A stretch of DNA of 64,000 bases from Lacticaseibacillus daqingensis (GCF_003946115.1 NZ_RHOH01000006.1:113346-177345); one strand, 5' to 3'. Positions 53,802 to 63,175 are shown, numbered from the stretch's first letter. Numbers and translations are program-made. The notes: generated from the letters alone by a model not told the origin.

Positions 53802-54849
53802 GGTCAAGTGGGGGCTCCCCCTGCTGGTGTTCGCCGTGATTTTTGGGCTGGCGCGCTGGGACGCGGGCCTGTACCGTCAGCCGATCGGCCAGGTGACCGC
53901 CGTACGCACCACGCAGACGCGTGCGATCACGGACAACCTCGGCAACCGCGACCGCACGACCCGCCAAGCCGTGACCGCGCGCCTGCTCAACACCGAAGCG
54001 CGGGGGCGGGTGGTCCACTTTAATCACACGTCCGTCCGGTCAGGCGCGATGGACAGCCGCCTGCAGGTCGGGAGTCAAGTGTTTTTGAGTCAGCAAAACA
54101 GTCGCTTCGTGTTGCTGAACCGCAAGCGAGATGGCATCGTCTTGGCGCTGTTCGGGTTTGCCGTCGCCTTGCTGGTGCTGATTATGCGGCGCCGGTTCGT
54201 GATGACCGCGCTGAGCATTCTGGCCAATATCGGGCTGTTGCTGCTGGTGCTGCGGGTGGACTTCAACTCCCATCAAGTGGCGGCCTTCGGGCTATTTGCG
54301 GGCCTGGCCGTGACCTTTACCGTGGTGACGGCGCTATTCGTCCTCGGGGTCTCGCGGTCGGCGGCCATCGCGGCCACGGCCACCATCGGGGCAACTGCGG
54401 CCGGGGTGGCCCTGGGGTACGCGGTGTTTCACCTGACCGGTTACAAGGACTTGCACCTGGAGGCAGTGAAGTACGTGACCCAAGCTCCGCAGCTGCTGTT
54501 TTTCGTGCAGATCATCATCGGCTCACTGGGTGCCGTGTTTGATGAGTGCACGGACATCACGGCGGCGGTGATCGAGCTACCGCCGACGCAAAACCGTTTC
54601 ACCGCGGGGATGGCGATCGGGCGGAGCGTGATGGGGCCACTGATCGCGGTGCTGTTCATGATCTTTATCGCGGAGACCTTTACGGAAAGCGTGCTGTGGC
54701 TGCGCAATGGCAACTCGATCGCCCAAACGGTCATCTGGGTGATGGGCTTAGGCTTTGCCCAGTCGCTGGTGTCCGCGTTTGGCATCGTGCTGGCCGTCCC
54801 GCTGACCAGTGGACTGGCAACCTTTTTAGCAAAGGAGGGGCGCGCATGA
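53767..54849 (+). CDS. YibE/F family membrane protein (YibE-like)
   Basis: 360 aa. An N-terminal anchor (VKWGLPLLVFAVIFGLARWD), an extracellular ~100-residue beta-rich portion, then about seven membrane segments from residue ~125 with VAAFGLFAGLAVTFTVVTALFVLG and VMGPLIAVLFMIFIAETF. The YibE/F family has no proven function; transport has been suggested. ATG 53767 is used in preference to the GTG at 53761, as CGGAG precedes it at fitting distance. It is coupled (ATGA) to the next YibE/F gene. Confidence 0.88.
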   Translation: MNRFYGKTISAKVKWGLPLLVFAVIFGLARWDAGLYRQPIGQVTAVRTTQTRAITDNLGNRDRTTRQAVTARLLNTEARGRVVHFNHTSVRSGAMDSRLQVGSQVFLSQQNSRFVLLNRKRDGIVLALFGFAVALLVLIMRRRFVMTALSILANIGLLLLVLRVDFNSHQVAAFGLFAGLAVTFTVVTALFVLGVSRSAAIAATATIGATAAGVALGYAVFHLTGYKDLHLEAVKYVTQAPQLLFFVQIIIGSLGAVFDECTDITAAVIELPPTQNRFTAGMAIGRSVMGPLIAVLFMIFIAETFTESVLWLRNGNSIAQTVIWVMGLGFAQSLVSAFGIVLAVPLTSGLATFLAKEGRA

Positions 54850-55580
54850 GTACGATCGTCGCACTGCTTCTCGTGCTGTTGGGCCTTTTGGCCGCGGTTG
54901 GGGGCAAGCAAGGGCTGGGGGATTTTGTCGCGCTACTCTTGAACATGGGCATCATGATCGTGGCCACGGTGCTGATGGCCGGTGGTTTTCAGCCGGTGGT
55001 GGTGGCGGTTGTTGCGGGGCTGGCGGTGCTTGCCACCATCATTTTCCTCGCCACCCCGGATAGCGATGTGGCCGGCACGGCGTTCACCGCTGCCTTGCTG
55101 GCGATGGGGCTAGTCCTGCTCGTCGTTGTTGTAGGGGTCGTACTGAGCCACACGGCAGGGTTTGGCCAGGAGGACTCCGAGGAGTTGGAAGGCTTCTCGC
55201 TGACGATCGGCATCAGCTTTCAGCATCTGCTGATCGCCACGGGGCTTTTGAGTACGCTGGGGGCGATCGCGGAAGCGGCGGTCGCTGTGGCCGCCGGGCT
55301 GGCCGAGCTTGGCCCCACCACTGCCGCGGACGCGCGCGAGCGACTGGGGAGTGCCATCATCGGCACCGCACTCAATACGCTGTTCTTCGGGTTCTTTGGC
55401 GGATTTGCGGGCCTGTTCATCTGGTTTGCGCAGCTGCACTACCCGTTTTGGCAAATTCTCAACGATCAGATCTTTGCCGGCGAGCTGATTCAGGTGTTTT
55501 TCTCGGTGATCGCGGTGACGCTCACGGTGCCCCTGACGATCTGGGTCAGCCAGATGCGCCACCAAGGAGGGCAAGCATGA
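54846..55580 (+). CDS. YibE/F family membrane protein (YibF-like)
   Basis: 244 aa, nearly all membrane-embedded, about six to seven segments. It resembles the C-terminal half of the preceding protein: GFSLTIGISFQHLLIATGLLSTLGAIAEAAVAVAAGL and IGTALNTLFFGFFGGFAGL, so the two probably form a hetero-oligomer. The start ATG 54846 overlaps the preceding stop. Its own end overlaps the metallophosphoesterase start by four bases, forming a tightly coupled operon of four genes. Confidence 0.88.
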   Translation: MSTIVALLLVLLGLLAAVGGKQGLGDFVALLLNMGIMIVATVLMAGGFQPVVVAVVAGLAVLATIIFLATPDSDVAGTAFTAALLAMGLVLLVVVVGVVLSHTAGFGQEDSEELEGFSLTIGISFQHLLIATGLLSTLGAIAEAAVAVAAGLAELGPTTAADARERLGSAIIGTALNTLFFGFFGGFAGLFIWFAQLHYPFWQILNDQIFAGELIQVFFSVIAVTLTVPLTIWVSQMRHQGGQA

Positions 55581-56179
55581 ACTTCTTTATTGCCGATACG
55601 CATTTCTTCCATGCGGACCTGCTGGGCCAAAACGACTTCGCGCCGCGCCCATTTGCGTCGGTGGCCGCGATGAACGCCGCGCTGGTGCAGGCCTGGGCCG
55701 ACCGGGTGGATGATAATGACGTGGTGTATCACCTGGGCGATATTGCGATGAACCCTGAAGCGATGCCGAGTGACGCTGCGGTGCTGGCCCTGCTGGCGAC
55801 GCTACCGGGGCGCATCGTGTTCATCAAGGGCAACCACGACTATCAGGCGCGCTTCAAGTTCATGCGGGCCAACGACCCGGGGTGGCACGGCCAGGCCAAG
55901 TTCGCGTTTCATTCGGTGGGCACCATCATCAAGGACGATCACACGCAGTTCATTCTGTCCCATTACCCAATGATGCTTGGCATCACGCACCAAACCCTGA
56001 ATCTGCATGGGCACATTCACCACAGCATGGTGCCGTGGGCCGAAAACCTGAATGTTGGCGTCGATGCGCCAGAGCGCGCGTGGCTGCCTGACCTCGCTTG
56101 GGGCAGCCCGCTAAGTGCCGCGGAGGTGCACCAGCTCTACCGCGCCAAGCAAACCTGGCTAGCGCAGCATAAAAATTAG
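55577..56179 (+). CDS. Small metallophosphoesterase
   Basis: 200 aa of the calcineurin-like family. Motifs: FIADTHFFHADLL, VYHLGDIAM, FIKGNHDYQ, LSHYPMML, and LHGHIHHS. These provide the Asp/His/Asn ligands of a two-metal centre. Cytosolic; substrate unknown. The start ATG 55577 overlaps the YibF-like stop, and AAGGAGG is eight bases upstream. It ends the four-gene unit. A proposed link between the transporters and a phosphodiester substrate is speculative. Confidence 0.9.
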   Translation: MNFFIADTHFFHADLLGQNDFAPRPFASVAAMNAALVQAWADRVDDNDVVYHLGDIAMNPEAMPSDAAVLALLATLPGRIVFIKGNHDYQARFKFMRANDPGWHGQAKFAFHSVGTIIKDDHTQFILSHYPMMLGITHQTLNLHGHIHHSMVPWAENLNVGVDAPERAWLPDLAWGSPLSAAEVHQLYRAKQTWLAQHKN

Positions 56180-56246
56180 ATAGTTCACATTTACTTTTAA
56201 TCTTAACCCCTGTAAAATGAGTTCAAACTATTTTGGGGGTGGGGCG

Positions 56247-56498
56247 ATGAATGACCAGGAAGTGGCAGCGCTGCAGACGCTGCGGCGGCAGGTGTTGGCG
56301 GATAGTGCGCCGGCCCAAGCTGGCCACGTGAACGGCCTGTTGACGCTGATGTTTCGTAAACTTGAAAGCGGTGGGTTCTCCGCGGCGTATTTTCAGTTGA
56401 GCTTCTGGCCCCAGCTGGCGCCGCTGTTGACGCCAACCGCGCAACACACGGATGCGGCGATCTTCACCCCGTTTCTACAGGAAGCGCCGGACGCGTGA
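56247..56498 (+). CDS. Small hypothetical protein
   Basis: 83 aa, predicted soluble, with VAALQTLRRQVLADSAPAQAG and YFQLSFWPQLAPLLTPT. No family is recognised. ATG 56247 follows GGGGGTGGGG; a second Met two codons later is also possible. The gene sits alone before a strong terminator. Confidence 0.6.
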   Translation: MNDQEVAALQTLRRQVLADSAPAQAGHVNGLLTLMFRKLESGGFSAAYFQLSFWPQLAPLLTPTAQHTDAAIFTPFLQEAPDA

Positions 56499-56542
56499 CG
56501 TCAGGCCACTGCACCAAGCGGCAGTTTCCGCCGCGATAAGTT

Positions 56543-56593
56543 AAGCCGGTCGCTCGGTCACCCCCTTGAGGGCTGACCGGGCGGCCGGCTTTT
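56543..56593 (+). terminator. Terminator after the small hypothetical gene
   Basis: AAGCCGGTCGCTCGGTCA pairs with TGACCGGGCGGCCGGCTT almost fully, followed by four T. Confidence 0.9.
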
Positions 56594-56776
56594 CGCTTAC
56601 GCGTTACCTTGGCGCGGCCAGTCCGGCTACGTTGGGATCAGGCGGCGCCGTTAAGACCTGCGCTGCTTTTGTGCGCGCAGTGTGCTTTCGGGCGTGACTC
56701 AGCCAGCCGCACCCAAGTGCATTGATTGCGTTCCGCTGCGCGCTGGCCTATCCTGAAGGCAGGAGGGTGGACAACC

Positions 56777-58135
56777 ATGGAGACCATCACGCTGTTGCAC
56801 ACGAACGACCTGCACTCACACTTTGAACATTGGCCCAAGTTGGCGCGGTATCTGTCGGCGCAGCAGGGACCGAACGTCTTCACATTCGACGATGGGGACG
56901 CGATGGATCGGGCGCATCCGCTGACTGAGGCGACGGATGGATACGTCAATGTCACGATGCTGAATCAGGCCCACTACACGGCCGCGACCATTGGCAACAA
57001 TGAAGGCCTGGGAAACAGCCATGATCAGCTGGCCCACTTGTATGATACGGCGCAATTCCCGGTGGCGCTGGCAAACCTATTTGAGCCGGACGGGACGCGC
57101 CCGGCGTTTGCGCAGCCGGTGGTGTATCGGACTACGCCGGCGGGGACGCGGCTCGCCATCATCGGCTTCACCGCGCCGTATTTTTCGACATACGCGCCGA
57201 ACGGCTGGCTGGTGCGACCGGTGGCGGCGGTGCTGCCGGAGCTGCTCGCGACCATCGGGGGCACTTACGATGTGCTGATCATGCTGTCGCACTTAGGGCT
57301 GCCTGCGGACCGCTATTTGGCGACGCACTACCCGCAGTTGGATGTGATCATCGGGGGCCACACGCACCATTTGCTGCCGACCGGTGAGCAAGTTGACCAT
57401 ACGCTGCTGACGGCGGCCGGGCGCTATGGGGAGTATGTGGGGCAGATCACGCTGACAGTGGACGCCACGCATCGATTGGTGACAGCGCGCGCTCAGACGC
57501 AGGCCGTGGCGGCGCTGCCCGAAGCCCCGGCGGATGCGGCGGCGATCGATGCCTGGCAGCAGCAGGGGGTGGCGCAACTTGCCGCACAGCCGGTGGCACG
57601 GTTGCCACACGCGTTGGCGCTGGCTGATAGCGGCCCGTCGCCGCTTGTGGCGTGTGGTCTGCGGGCGTTGCAGGCGGCCGGGGCCACCCCTGCGGCGATG
57701 CTCAACACTGGGCTGTTTTTGGGCGACTTGCCGGCAGGGGTGGTGACGCGTGCCGATCTGCACCGCATCCTGCCGCATCCGATGCACCTGCTGGTCACGC
57801 AGTTAAGCGGCGCTGACTTGTGGCGGCTGATGATGGAAATTCAGAAGAACCGCGCTTTTTTGCGCCACTTTCGCATGGTGGGGATGAACTTTCGCGGCGT
57901 GCGATTCGGGGATGTGCAGCTGGCCGGGCTGACCCTGACGGCGAAGAATCAGGTGCGCTATGCGGGGGTGCCGCTGGACTTTGACCGACAGTACACGCTG
58001 ACCGGGGTCGACACCTACCTGTTTGCCCCGTTTTTCCCCACCCTTGAGATCGCGGGGGTGAACCGGTTCCTGTTTCCCCAGCTGCTACGCGCAGTGGTGG
58101 GGGCTGACTTGGCGGCGCACTACCCACTGGAATAG
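56777..58135 (+). CDS. 5'-nucleotidase / 2',3'-cyclic phosphodiesterase-like protein (YunD type)
   Basis: 452 aa. N-terminal metallophosphoesterase: LLHTNDLHSHFEHW, FDDGDAMDRAHPL, TIGNNEG, MLSHLGLPAD, IIGGHTHHLLP. C-terminal 5'-nucleotidase substrate domain from ~290, with MLNTGLFLGDLPAGVVTRADL and FLRHFRMVGMNFRG. There is no signal peptide or LPXTG anchor, so it acts in the cytosol, as Bacillus YunD does. Substrate is unproven. AGGAGGGTGG precedes ATG 56777. Confidence 0.88.
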   Translation: METITLLHTNDLHSHFEHWPKLARYLSAQQGPNVFTFDDGDAMDRAHPLTEATDGYVNVTMLNQAHYTAATIGNNEGLGNSHDQLAHLYDTAQFPVALANLFEPDGTRPAFAQPVVYRTTPAGTRLAIIGFTAPYFSTYAPNGWLVRPVAAVLPELLATIGGTYDVLIMLSHLGLPADRYLATHYPQLDVIIGGHTHHLLPTGEQVDHTLLTAAGRYGEYVGQITLTVDATHRLVTARAQTQAVAALPEAPADAAAIDAWQQQGVAQLAAQPVARLPHALALADSGPSPLVACGLRALQAAGATPAAMLNTGLFLGDLPAGVVTRADLHRILPHPMHLLVTQLSGADLWRLMMEIQKNRAFLRHFRMVGMNFRGVRFGDVQLAGLTLTAKNQVRYAGVPLDFDRQYTLTGVDTYLFAPFFPTLEIAGVNRFLFPQLLRAVVGADLAAHYPLE

Positions 58136-58199
58136 TGGTATACTGAGACAATTAAGGCGCGCACACGCAACTGCTGCGCATTGAAAGGAGGCCTTGACC

Positions 58200-58730
58200 A
58201 TGGCCGAGCCCATTGAACCCACACCCAGCCCAGCGGCGGCCCAGGTCATCCAGGTCGCGCCGGACATGGTGACCATTGATGACCGACGGTACCAGCTTAA
58301 GGTGAACCACAAGCTGGCCTTCGACCGGGAACGCTTTGCCGCGCGCTACACCGAGATCCTCGATAAGTATGATTACATCGTTGGGGATTGGGGCTACGAT
58401 CAGTTGCGCCTGCGTGGTTTTTACCAAAACGATAACCGCCGCGCGAATAAGGACCAGCTGATTCGCACCCTGGAGGATTACCTCTACGAGTATTGCAACT
58501 TCGGCTGTGCGTACTTCGTGCTAGCCCGGCTGGACGCACCAGCGCCCAAGCGCCGGCCTGCGCGAAGCGGCAGTCGGCGTGGCGGCAAGCGGCGCAGTGA
58601 CGCCAAACCGTACCAGGAAAAAATCAGCCCCACCGCGGCCGTCACCGGTAAGCACGCCGAAACGGTCGCGCCAACGAAGCCTCGCAAGCGGCACTTCACC
58701 ATCCGCACGCGGGAGACCAATGAGAAGTAG
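58200..58730 (+). CDS. yutD: YutD family protein (DUF1027)
   Basis: 176 aa. Core YutD segments are FAARYTEILDKYDYIVGDWGYDQLRLRGFY, RANKDQLIRTLEDYLYEYCNFGCAYFVL. The C-terminal ~65 residues form a very basic, low-complexity tail (KRRPARSGSRRGGKRRSD) that probably binds nucleic acid or is disordered. Function is unknown. AAAGGAGG precedes ATG 58200. The HAD phosphatase gene (YutF-like) comes next, the yutD-yutF order being conserved in Bacilli. Confidence 0.9.
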   Translation: MAEPIEPTPSPAAAQVIQVAPDMVTIDDRRYQLKVNHKLAFDRERFAARYTEILDKYDYIVGDWGYDQLRLRGFYQNDNRRANKDQLIRTLEDYLYEYCNFGCAYFVLARLDAPAPKRRPARSGSRRGGKRRSDAKPYQEKISPTAAVTGKHAETVAPTKPRKRHFTIRTRETNEK

Positions 58731-58739
58731 GAATTGAAC

Positions 58740-59516
58740 GTGACATACAAAGGCTACATGATTGATTTGGACGGGACGATGTATCGTGGCAAGGAACGCA
58801 TCCCTGAAGCGAAGGCTTTCATCGAGCGGCTCCAGGCCAAGCACATCCCGTTTTTATTTTTGACGAATAATACGACCAAGACACCGGAAGCGGTGTGCCA
58901 AAACCTCCGGGTCAACCACGACATTCAGGCGCGCCCGGAGGCCGTGTACACGCCTAGCCTGGCGACCGCGGCCTGGATCCTGGCGCAGAACCATGGTGAT
59001 GTGCGCGGCAAGTCCGTTTACGTCATCGGCGAGCTGGGCCTCAAGCAGGCCCTGTTGGATATCGGGCTACGCTTCAATGAAGTGGACCCGGATTACGTGG
59101 TGGTGGGGCTGGATTACGATGTGACCTATCACAAGTTTGAGCTTGCCACGCTGGCGATTCAGCGTGGGGCCATGTTCATCGGCACCAACGCCGACACGAA
59201 CCTGCCCAACGAGCGCGGCCATGTGCCCGGCGCCGGGTCCGTTATCGCACTGGTGGAGCGCAGCACGCAACAAAAGGCGTTTTACATCGGCAAGCCGGAA
59301 GCTATCATCATGGAGCAGGGGCTGGCCCGCATGGGGCTGACCAAGGAAGACGTCGTGATGGTCGGCGACAATTACAACACGGATATCCAGGCGGGTATCC
59401 ACGCCGGCATCGACACGCTGCTGGTTTACACCGGCATTTCGACCAAAGAAGCGGTGGCGGCGCAAGCCGTTCAGCCGACGCACCAGGTCGATAGCTTGGC
59501 GGACTGGGAGGTTTAG
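58740..59516 (+). CDS. HAD-IIA phosphatase (YutF/NagD-like)
   Basis: 258 aa. Nucleophile motif GYMIDLDGTMYRG, motif II FLTNNTTKTPEAV, motif III GKPEAIIMEQGLARMGL and motif IV MVGDNYNTDIQAGIHAGI. Members of the group dephosphorylate sugar phosphates or nucleotides; the TIGR01457 subgroup of Firmicutes is the best match. GTG 58740 is chosen, seven bases from AGGA; TTG 58734 is too close. The DUF1461 gene follows. Confidence 0.92.
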   Translation: MTYKGYMIDLDGTMYRGKERIPEAKAFIERLQAKHIPFLFLTNNTTKTPEAVCQNLRVNHDIQARPEAVYTPSLATAAWILAQNHGDVRGKSVYVIGELGLKQALLDIGLRFNEVDPDYVVVGLDYDVTYHKFELATLAIQRGAMFIGTNADTNLPNERGHVPGAGSVIALVERSTQQKAFYIGKPEAIIMEQGLARMGLTKEDVVMVGDNYNTDIQAGIHAGIDTLLVYTGISTKEAVAAQAVQPTHQVDSLADWEV

Positions 59517-59518
59517 CG

Positions 59519-60145
59519 ATGAAGTGGCGGTGGCTATGGCTCTGGTTGTTTTTGGTCAGCGGGGCGATCTGGCTGACTATTCTGCTTTCGTTTCTGCTGT
59601 TTCCGGCGTTCGTGCGGTTGGATTCGCTGACCAGCGTCTCGGGGTTATCCGCCCACACGCTGTACGTGAATTATGTGAAGCTGATGGCCTACTTGCATCT
59701 GCCTTGGATCACGCAGCTGCACCTGCCGGACTTTGCCGTCAGCGTGCACGGCGCGCACCACTTTGCGGATGTGAAGCGACTGTTTTTGCTCGACATTGTC
59801 ATTTGTCTGGTCACGGCACCGGTGGCGCTTCGCTTCCTGGCGCACTTGCGCGCCACGCGCACGCGCTGGCACCTGGTGCGGCCCTTTGAGATCGGGGCGG
59901 TGGCGCCGCTGGTGCTCGGTGGGTTAATGTCGATCAACTTTGACGCGGTGTTCATCGGCTTTCACAAGTTGATGTTTCGCAACAACGATTGGCTGTTTGA
60001 CCCCACCGCCGATCCCATCATCCTGGTGCTGCCCGAGGACTTCTTCCTCGCCTGCTTTGCGCTGGCCCTGCTCGCGTTTGAGGCCCTAATGGTTTACGGT
60101 ATCGTTACTGGGCGCCGCGATGCGCGCAACACAAAAAACGTCTGA
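59519..60145 (+). CDS. DUF1461 / TIGR01906 integral membrane protein
   Basis: 208 aa with four membrane segments: WLWLWLFLVSGAIWLTILLSF, LDIVICLVTAPVALRFL, a third near 125-145 and LACFALALLAFEALMVYGIV. The family signature FRNNDWLFDPTADPIILVLPEDFF is complete. Function unknown; its place after yutD-yutF is conserved in lactobacilli. GGGAGG precedes ATG 59519 in the end of the previous gene. Confidence 0.9.
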   Translation: MKWRWLWLWLFLVSGAIWLTILLSFLLFPAFVRLDSLTSVSGLSAHTLYVNYVKLMAYLHLPWITQLHLPDFAVSVHGAHHFADVKRLFLLDIVICLVTAPVALRFLAHLRATRTRWHLVRPFEIGAVAPLVLGGLMSINFDAVFIGFHKLMFRNNDWLFDPTADPIILVLPEDFFLACFALALLAFEALMVYGIVTGRRDARNTKNV

Positions 60146-60167
60146 CCATTGTGGTCAGACGTTTTTT
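60129..60167. terminator. Bidirectional terminator between DUF1461 and DedA genes
   Basis: ACAAAAAACGTCTGACCA / TGGTCAGACGTTTTTTGT, an 18-bp perfect stem; it overlaps the DUF1461 stop region. Confidence 0.95.
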
Positions 60168-60178
60168 GTTTGCGTGTG

Positions 60179-60826
60179 TCAGGCAGTTGCCTTGGGTTTG
60201 CGACTGCGCAGCGCGGTGATCAGCACCGGCACCAGCGAAATCGCAATGATGCCCAGCACCACGATCGAGAAGTGTTCCTTGACGAATGGGACGTTACCGA
60301 AGAAGAAGCCGGCCACGCAGCACATTGTCACCCACAGGAAGCCCCCGAGCAGGTTGTAGTGGATGAACTTCGGGTAGTGCATGTTGGAGCCGCCCGCCAC
60401 GAACGGCGCGAAGGTCCGCACCAGCGGCATGAAGCGCGCGATCGCGATGGTTTTGCCGCCATGCTTATTGAAAAAGGCCTCGGCTGACGCTAACTTGTCG
60501 TGGTTGATGAGGCGGCCGAACAGGGAGCTGCGCTCGGCGGCTAGGCCGAGGTGCTTGCCGATCTCATAGTTGACCGTGTCGCCGAGGACGGCCGCGGCCA
60601 AAAACAAGGCGAACAGCAGCCAGACATTCAGGTGGTAGGCTTCATTGGCCGCGAGGGCGCAGGCGGCAAACAGCAGGGAATCCCCCGGAAGAAACGGAAA
60701 GATGACCACGCCGGTTTCGATGAACACCATCAGAAATAGGAGCAGGTAGGTCCAGTTGCCGAAGCTGTTGACGATGGTGACGAGGTGTTCGTCGATGTGC
60801 AGGATGAAGTCGATCAGTTGCGTCAT
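60179..60826 (-). CDS. DedA family membrane protein (possible UptA-type undecaprenyl-phosphate translocase)
   Basis: 215 aa. Typical DedA features: FIETGVVIFPFLPGDSLLF, GDTVNYEIGKHLG, and RFMPLVRTFAPFVAGGSNM. DedA proteins have re-entrant loops and work as proton-linked lipid transporters; some (UptA) flip undecaprenyl phosphate inward. Which lipid this one carries cannot be told. Its start ATG 60826 (reverse) follows AAAGGAGAC. A DUF368 protein of the other known undecaprenyl-phosphate translocase family is encoded at 40585. Confidence 0.92.
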   Translation of the reverse strand: MTQLIDFILHIDEHLVTIVNSFGNWTYLLLFLMVFIETGVVIFPFLPGDSLLFAACALAANEAYHLNVWLLFALFLAAAVLGDTVNYEIGKHLGLAAERSSLFGRLINHDKLASAEAFFNKHGGKTIAIARFMPLVRTFAPFVAGGSNMHYPKFIHYNLLGGFLWVTMCCVAGFFFGNVPFVKEHFSIVVLGIIAISLVPVLITALRSRKPKATA

Positions 60827-60930
60827 TGCGAGTCTCCTTTATTTAGCCGAAAAACGCGACCGTTGCCGCGTTGCAAACTGTGCCCATTATACCGGCTTCT
60901 CCGAGCGGCTTGGCGGCTCTTTGCACAAGT

Positions 60931-61434
60931 TTAATAATTATCGTCTTCGAGTTCGGGGTGCGAGTGCGCCAAGCGACTGGCGGCCGCCGCCGCGATGGCC
61001 CCGACGATGTCGTCGAGGAAGGTGTGGATGATCCCCGGCTCGTGCGCGTTCAGCTTGGCCAGAATGCCGGGCTTAACGCGGTCGATGTAGCCGTAGTTGG
61101 TGAAGCCGATCGACCCGTAGACGTTCACGATGGCAAACGCGAGGATCTCATCGACCCCGTACAGCCCTTCGTCCTCCGCAATGATGCTTTGCAGCGGCTG
61201 CTCCAGCGTGCCGGCCTCGGCCGCCTTGTCCAGCGCAATACCGGTCATCACCGCGTTTTGCACCTCGCGCTTGCGCAGCACGATCAAGACATTGTCGGTC
61301 GCCACCTCCAGGGTGAGTGCGGGGATGAACTTGGCCTGCAAAAACATCACCAGTTCCCCGATGGCCTTTGGTTCAACGCCGCGTTCGCGCAGCAGCGCAA
61401 GTGTGTGATCGTACAGTTTCTGTTCGTTGGTCAT
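60931..61434 (-). CDS. pgpA: Phosphatidylglycerophosphatase A family protein
   Basis: 167 aa. The PgpA/YutG-like segments VDEILAFAIVNVYGSIGFTNYGYIDRVKPG and HTFLDDIVGAIAAA carry the conserved Asp and Gly residues. The family dephosphorylates phosphatidylglycerophosphate or related lipid phosphates; in some Firmicutes members the exact activity is unproven. There is no strong hydrophobic segment, so it is probably peripheral. Start ATG 61434 (reverse) with GGAGGATTT upstream. Confidence 0.88.
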   Translation of the reverse strand: MTNEQKLYDHTLALLRERGVEPKAIGELVMFLQAKFIPALTLEVATDNVLIVLRKREVQNAVMTGIALDKAAEAGTLEQPLQSIIAEDEGLYGVDEILAFAIVNVYGSIGFTNYGYIDRVKPGILAKLNAHEPGIIHTFLDDIVGAIAAAAASRLAHSHPELEDDNY

Positions 61435-61498
61435 AAATCCTCCTAACTGCGCGGGTGATTGGCGGGCGCAATGACAATGCGTGACTTGATGCGGGGGC

Positions 61499-62476
61499 TT
61501 AGTGGTAGAGCTGGGTGCTGTGCAGGGCTTGCCGGCGCTCCGGGTAGGTCAGGGCGAGCGCTTCGTTCACCGCAGTCGGGGCCTCGCCGAAACCGCTGGC
61601 GATCAGCTTCAGCTTGCCGGGGTACGTCGCCACATCCCCAATGGCAAAAATCCCCGGGATGCTGGTGGCGGTTTGGGAGTCCACTTTGATGGCGTTGTGC
61701 TCCAGGGCCACGCCCCAGTTGCGCAGTTGCTTGTTGTCGCTCATGAAGCCGTAGTTGACAAGGAGCTTGTCGACGTGCAAGACCTTTTCGGCATCGCCGC
61801 GGACTTCCTTGAGCCTGACGTCGATCTGCGTGCCGGCTGCGGTCACGCTGTCGATCAGATACGGGGTGTGCAACTGCGCGCTGGTGGCCTGCAGGTCTGC
61901 CACGCTGGACTCAAGCCCCCGGAACTGGGTCCGGCGATGGATCAGGTGCACGGTTTTGGCAATCGGCGTCAGCGCCAGCGCCCAGTCGATGGCGGAATCG
62001 CCGCCGCCTGCAATGGCTACGGTCTGATCGCGGAAGGCCTCGAGGTCCTTGACGAAGTACAGCACATTTTGCTGGTCCAGCGCGGGGTCGTAATCGACTG
62101 CGAGGCGCCGCGGCGTGAAGGCCCCACCACCGGTCGCAATGATCACAGTGCGGGTCTCGATGGTCCCCGTGCTGGTGGTGAGGGTGAAGTGATCATCCGT
62201 TCGCGTGATGGCGGACACCGCGGTGGCAGTGCGAATTTCCGGGTCAAAGTGCGCGACCTGCGCCTTCAACTGATCGATGAGCGCCTGGCCGCTGATGCCG
62301 GGTAGGCCGCCAATGTCGTAAAGCGTTTTGGCGGGGTAGAGGTTCCCGGTTTGCCCGCCCAGCGCGCTGAGACTTTCGACCAGCAGGACATCGGCGCTGC
62401 GCAGCCCTGCGTAGTACGCCGCAAACAGCCCGACTGGACCGCCGCCGATGACGGTGATTTCATATAGATGAGACAT
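61499..62476 (-). CDS. Ferredoxin/flavodoxin-NADP+ reductase, thioredoxin-reductase-like type
   Basis: 325-aa FAD protein. FAD-binding [21 protein letters not shown] and NADPH-binding [17 protein letters not shown] lie in two Rossmann domains, with [18 protein letters not shown] at the C-terminal FAD site. The CxxC pair of true thioredoxin reductase is absent, as in YumC-type ferredoxin-NADP reductases. It probably reduces ferredoxin or flavodoxin. Start ATG 62476 (reverse) after GGGGGAATAAAC; a longer frame to 62545 runs over the promoter. Confidence 0.92.
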   Translation of the reverse strand: MSHLYEITVIGGGPVGLFAAYYAGLRSADVLLVESLSALGGQTGNLYPAKTLYDIGGLPGISGQALIDQLKAQVAHFDPEIRTATAVSAITRTDDHFTLTTSTGTIETRTVIIATGGGAFTPRRLAVDYDPALDQQNVLYFVKDLEAFRDQTVAIAGGGDSAIDWALALTPIAKTVHLIHRRTQFRGLESSVADLQATSAQLHTPYLIDSVTAAGTQIDVRLKEVRGDAEKVLHVDKLLVNYGFMSDNKQLRNWGVALEHNAIKVDSQTATSIPGIFAIGDVATYPGKLKLIASGFGEAPTAVNEALALTYPERRQALHSTQLYH

Positions 62477-62596
62477 GTTTATTCCCCCGTTTTTCAATAG
62501 CGTCGAGATAACCCTACCATATTTTGCCGGCGAGCGGCGTGGCAATCGTCTGGTCGGTAGGGTAAAATGAGCTGGAATCGACTAAAGGAGGCAACT

Positions 62597-63175
62597 ATGT
62601 ATCCACAACTAGACTTGGCCCATTTTTCGGGTCCTAAGGCCGTGATGGTCACCAGCATGGGCACCATCACGTTTGCATTATTCGCAGCGGAAGCACCCAA
62701 GACCGTTGAAAACTTCATCGGTCTCGCAAAGAAGGGGTACTACGATGGCATCGCGTTCCACCGGGTCATTGCGGACTTCATGATCCAGGGTGGCGACCCA
62801 ACCGGCACCGGTGCGGGCGGTGAAAGCATCTGGGGGCACCCGTTTGAAGATGAGTTCAGCCAATCCGTTTTCAACCTCAAAGGTGCGTTGTCCATGGCCA
62901 ACGCTGGGCCGAATACCAACGGCAGCCAGTTCTTCATCGTCTCCAATGCGCACATCAACCAGAACATGCTCAGCCAGCTCCCGGATGCCGGCTTCCCGGC
63001 TCCGATCATTGAAGCCTACAAGAACGGGGGCACCCCGTGGTTGGATATGCGGCACACCGTTTTTGGCCACGTCATCGAGGGGATGGATGTGGTCGATGCC
63101 ATCAGCAAGACGAAAACAACCGCCGACAAGCCGAACACGCCCATCACCATCGAATCCGTGACGATCACCGACTAG
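62597..63175 (+). CDS. Cyclophilin-type peptidyl-prolyl cis-trans isomerase
   Basis: 192 aa, cytosolic, no signal peptide. Catalytic segments: [19 protein letters not shown] (Arg and Phe/Met/Gln of the site), [19 protein letters not shown] and [15 protein letters not shown]. It catalyses proline isomerisation and assists folding. AAAGGAGG precedes ATG 62597; an extended reading from 62567 overlaps the ribosome site. A TAAAAT near 62560 may be its -10. Confidence 0.94.
   Translation: MYPQLDLAHFSGPKAVMVTSMGTITFALFAAEAPKTVENFIGLAKKGYYDGIAFHRVIADFMIQGGDPTGTGAGGESIWGHPFEDEFSQSVFNLKGALSMANAGPNTNGSQFFIVSNAHINQNMLSQLPDAGFPAPIIEAYKNGGTPWLDMRHTVFGHVIEGMDVVDAISKTKTTADKPNTPITIESVTITD

Noticed and set aside
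54546..54845. N-terminal extension of the YibF-like gene
   Set aside because: It overlaps the YibE-like frame over 300 bases and is not membrane-like.
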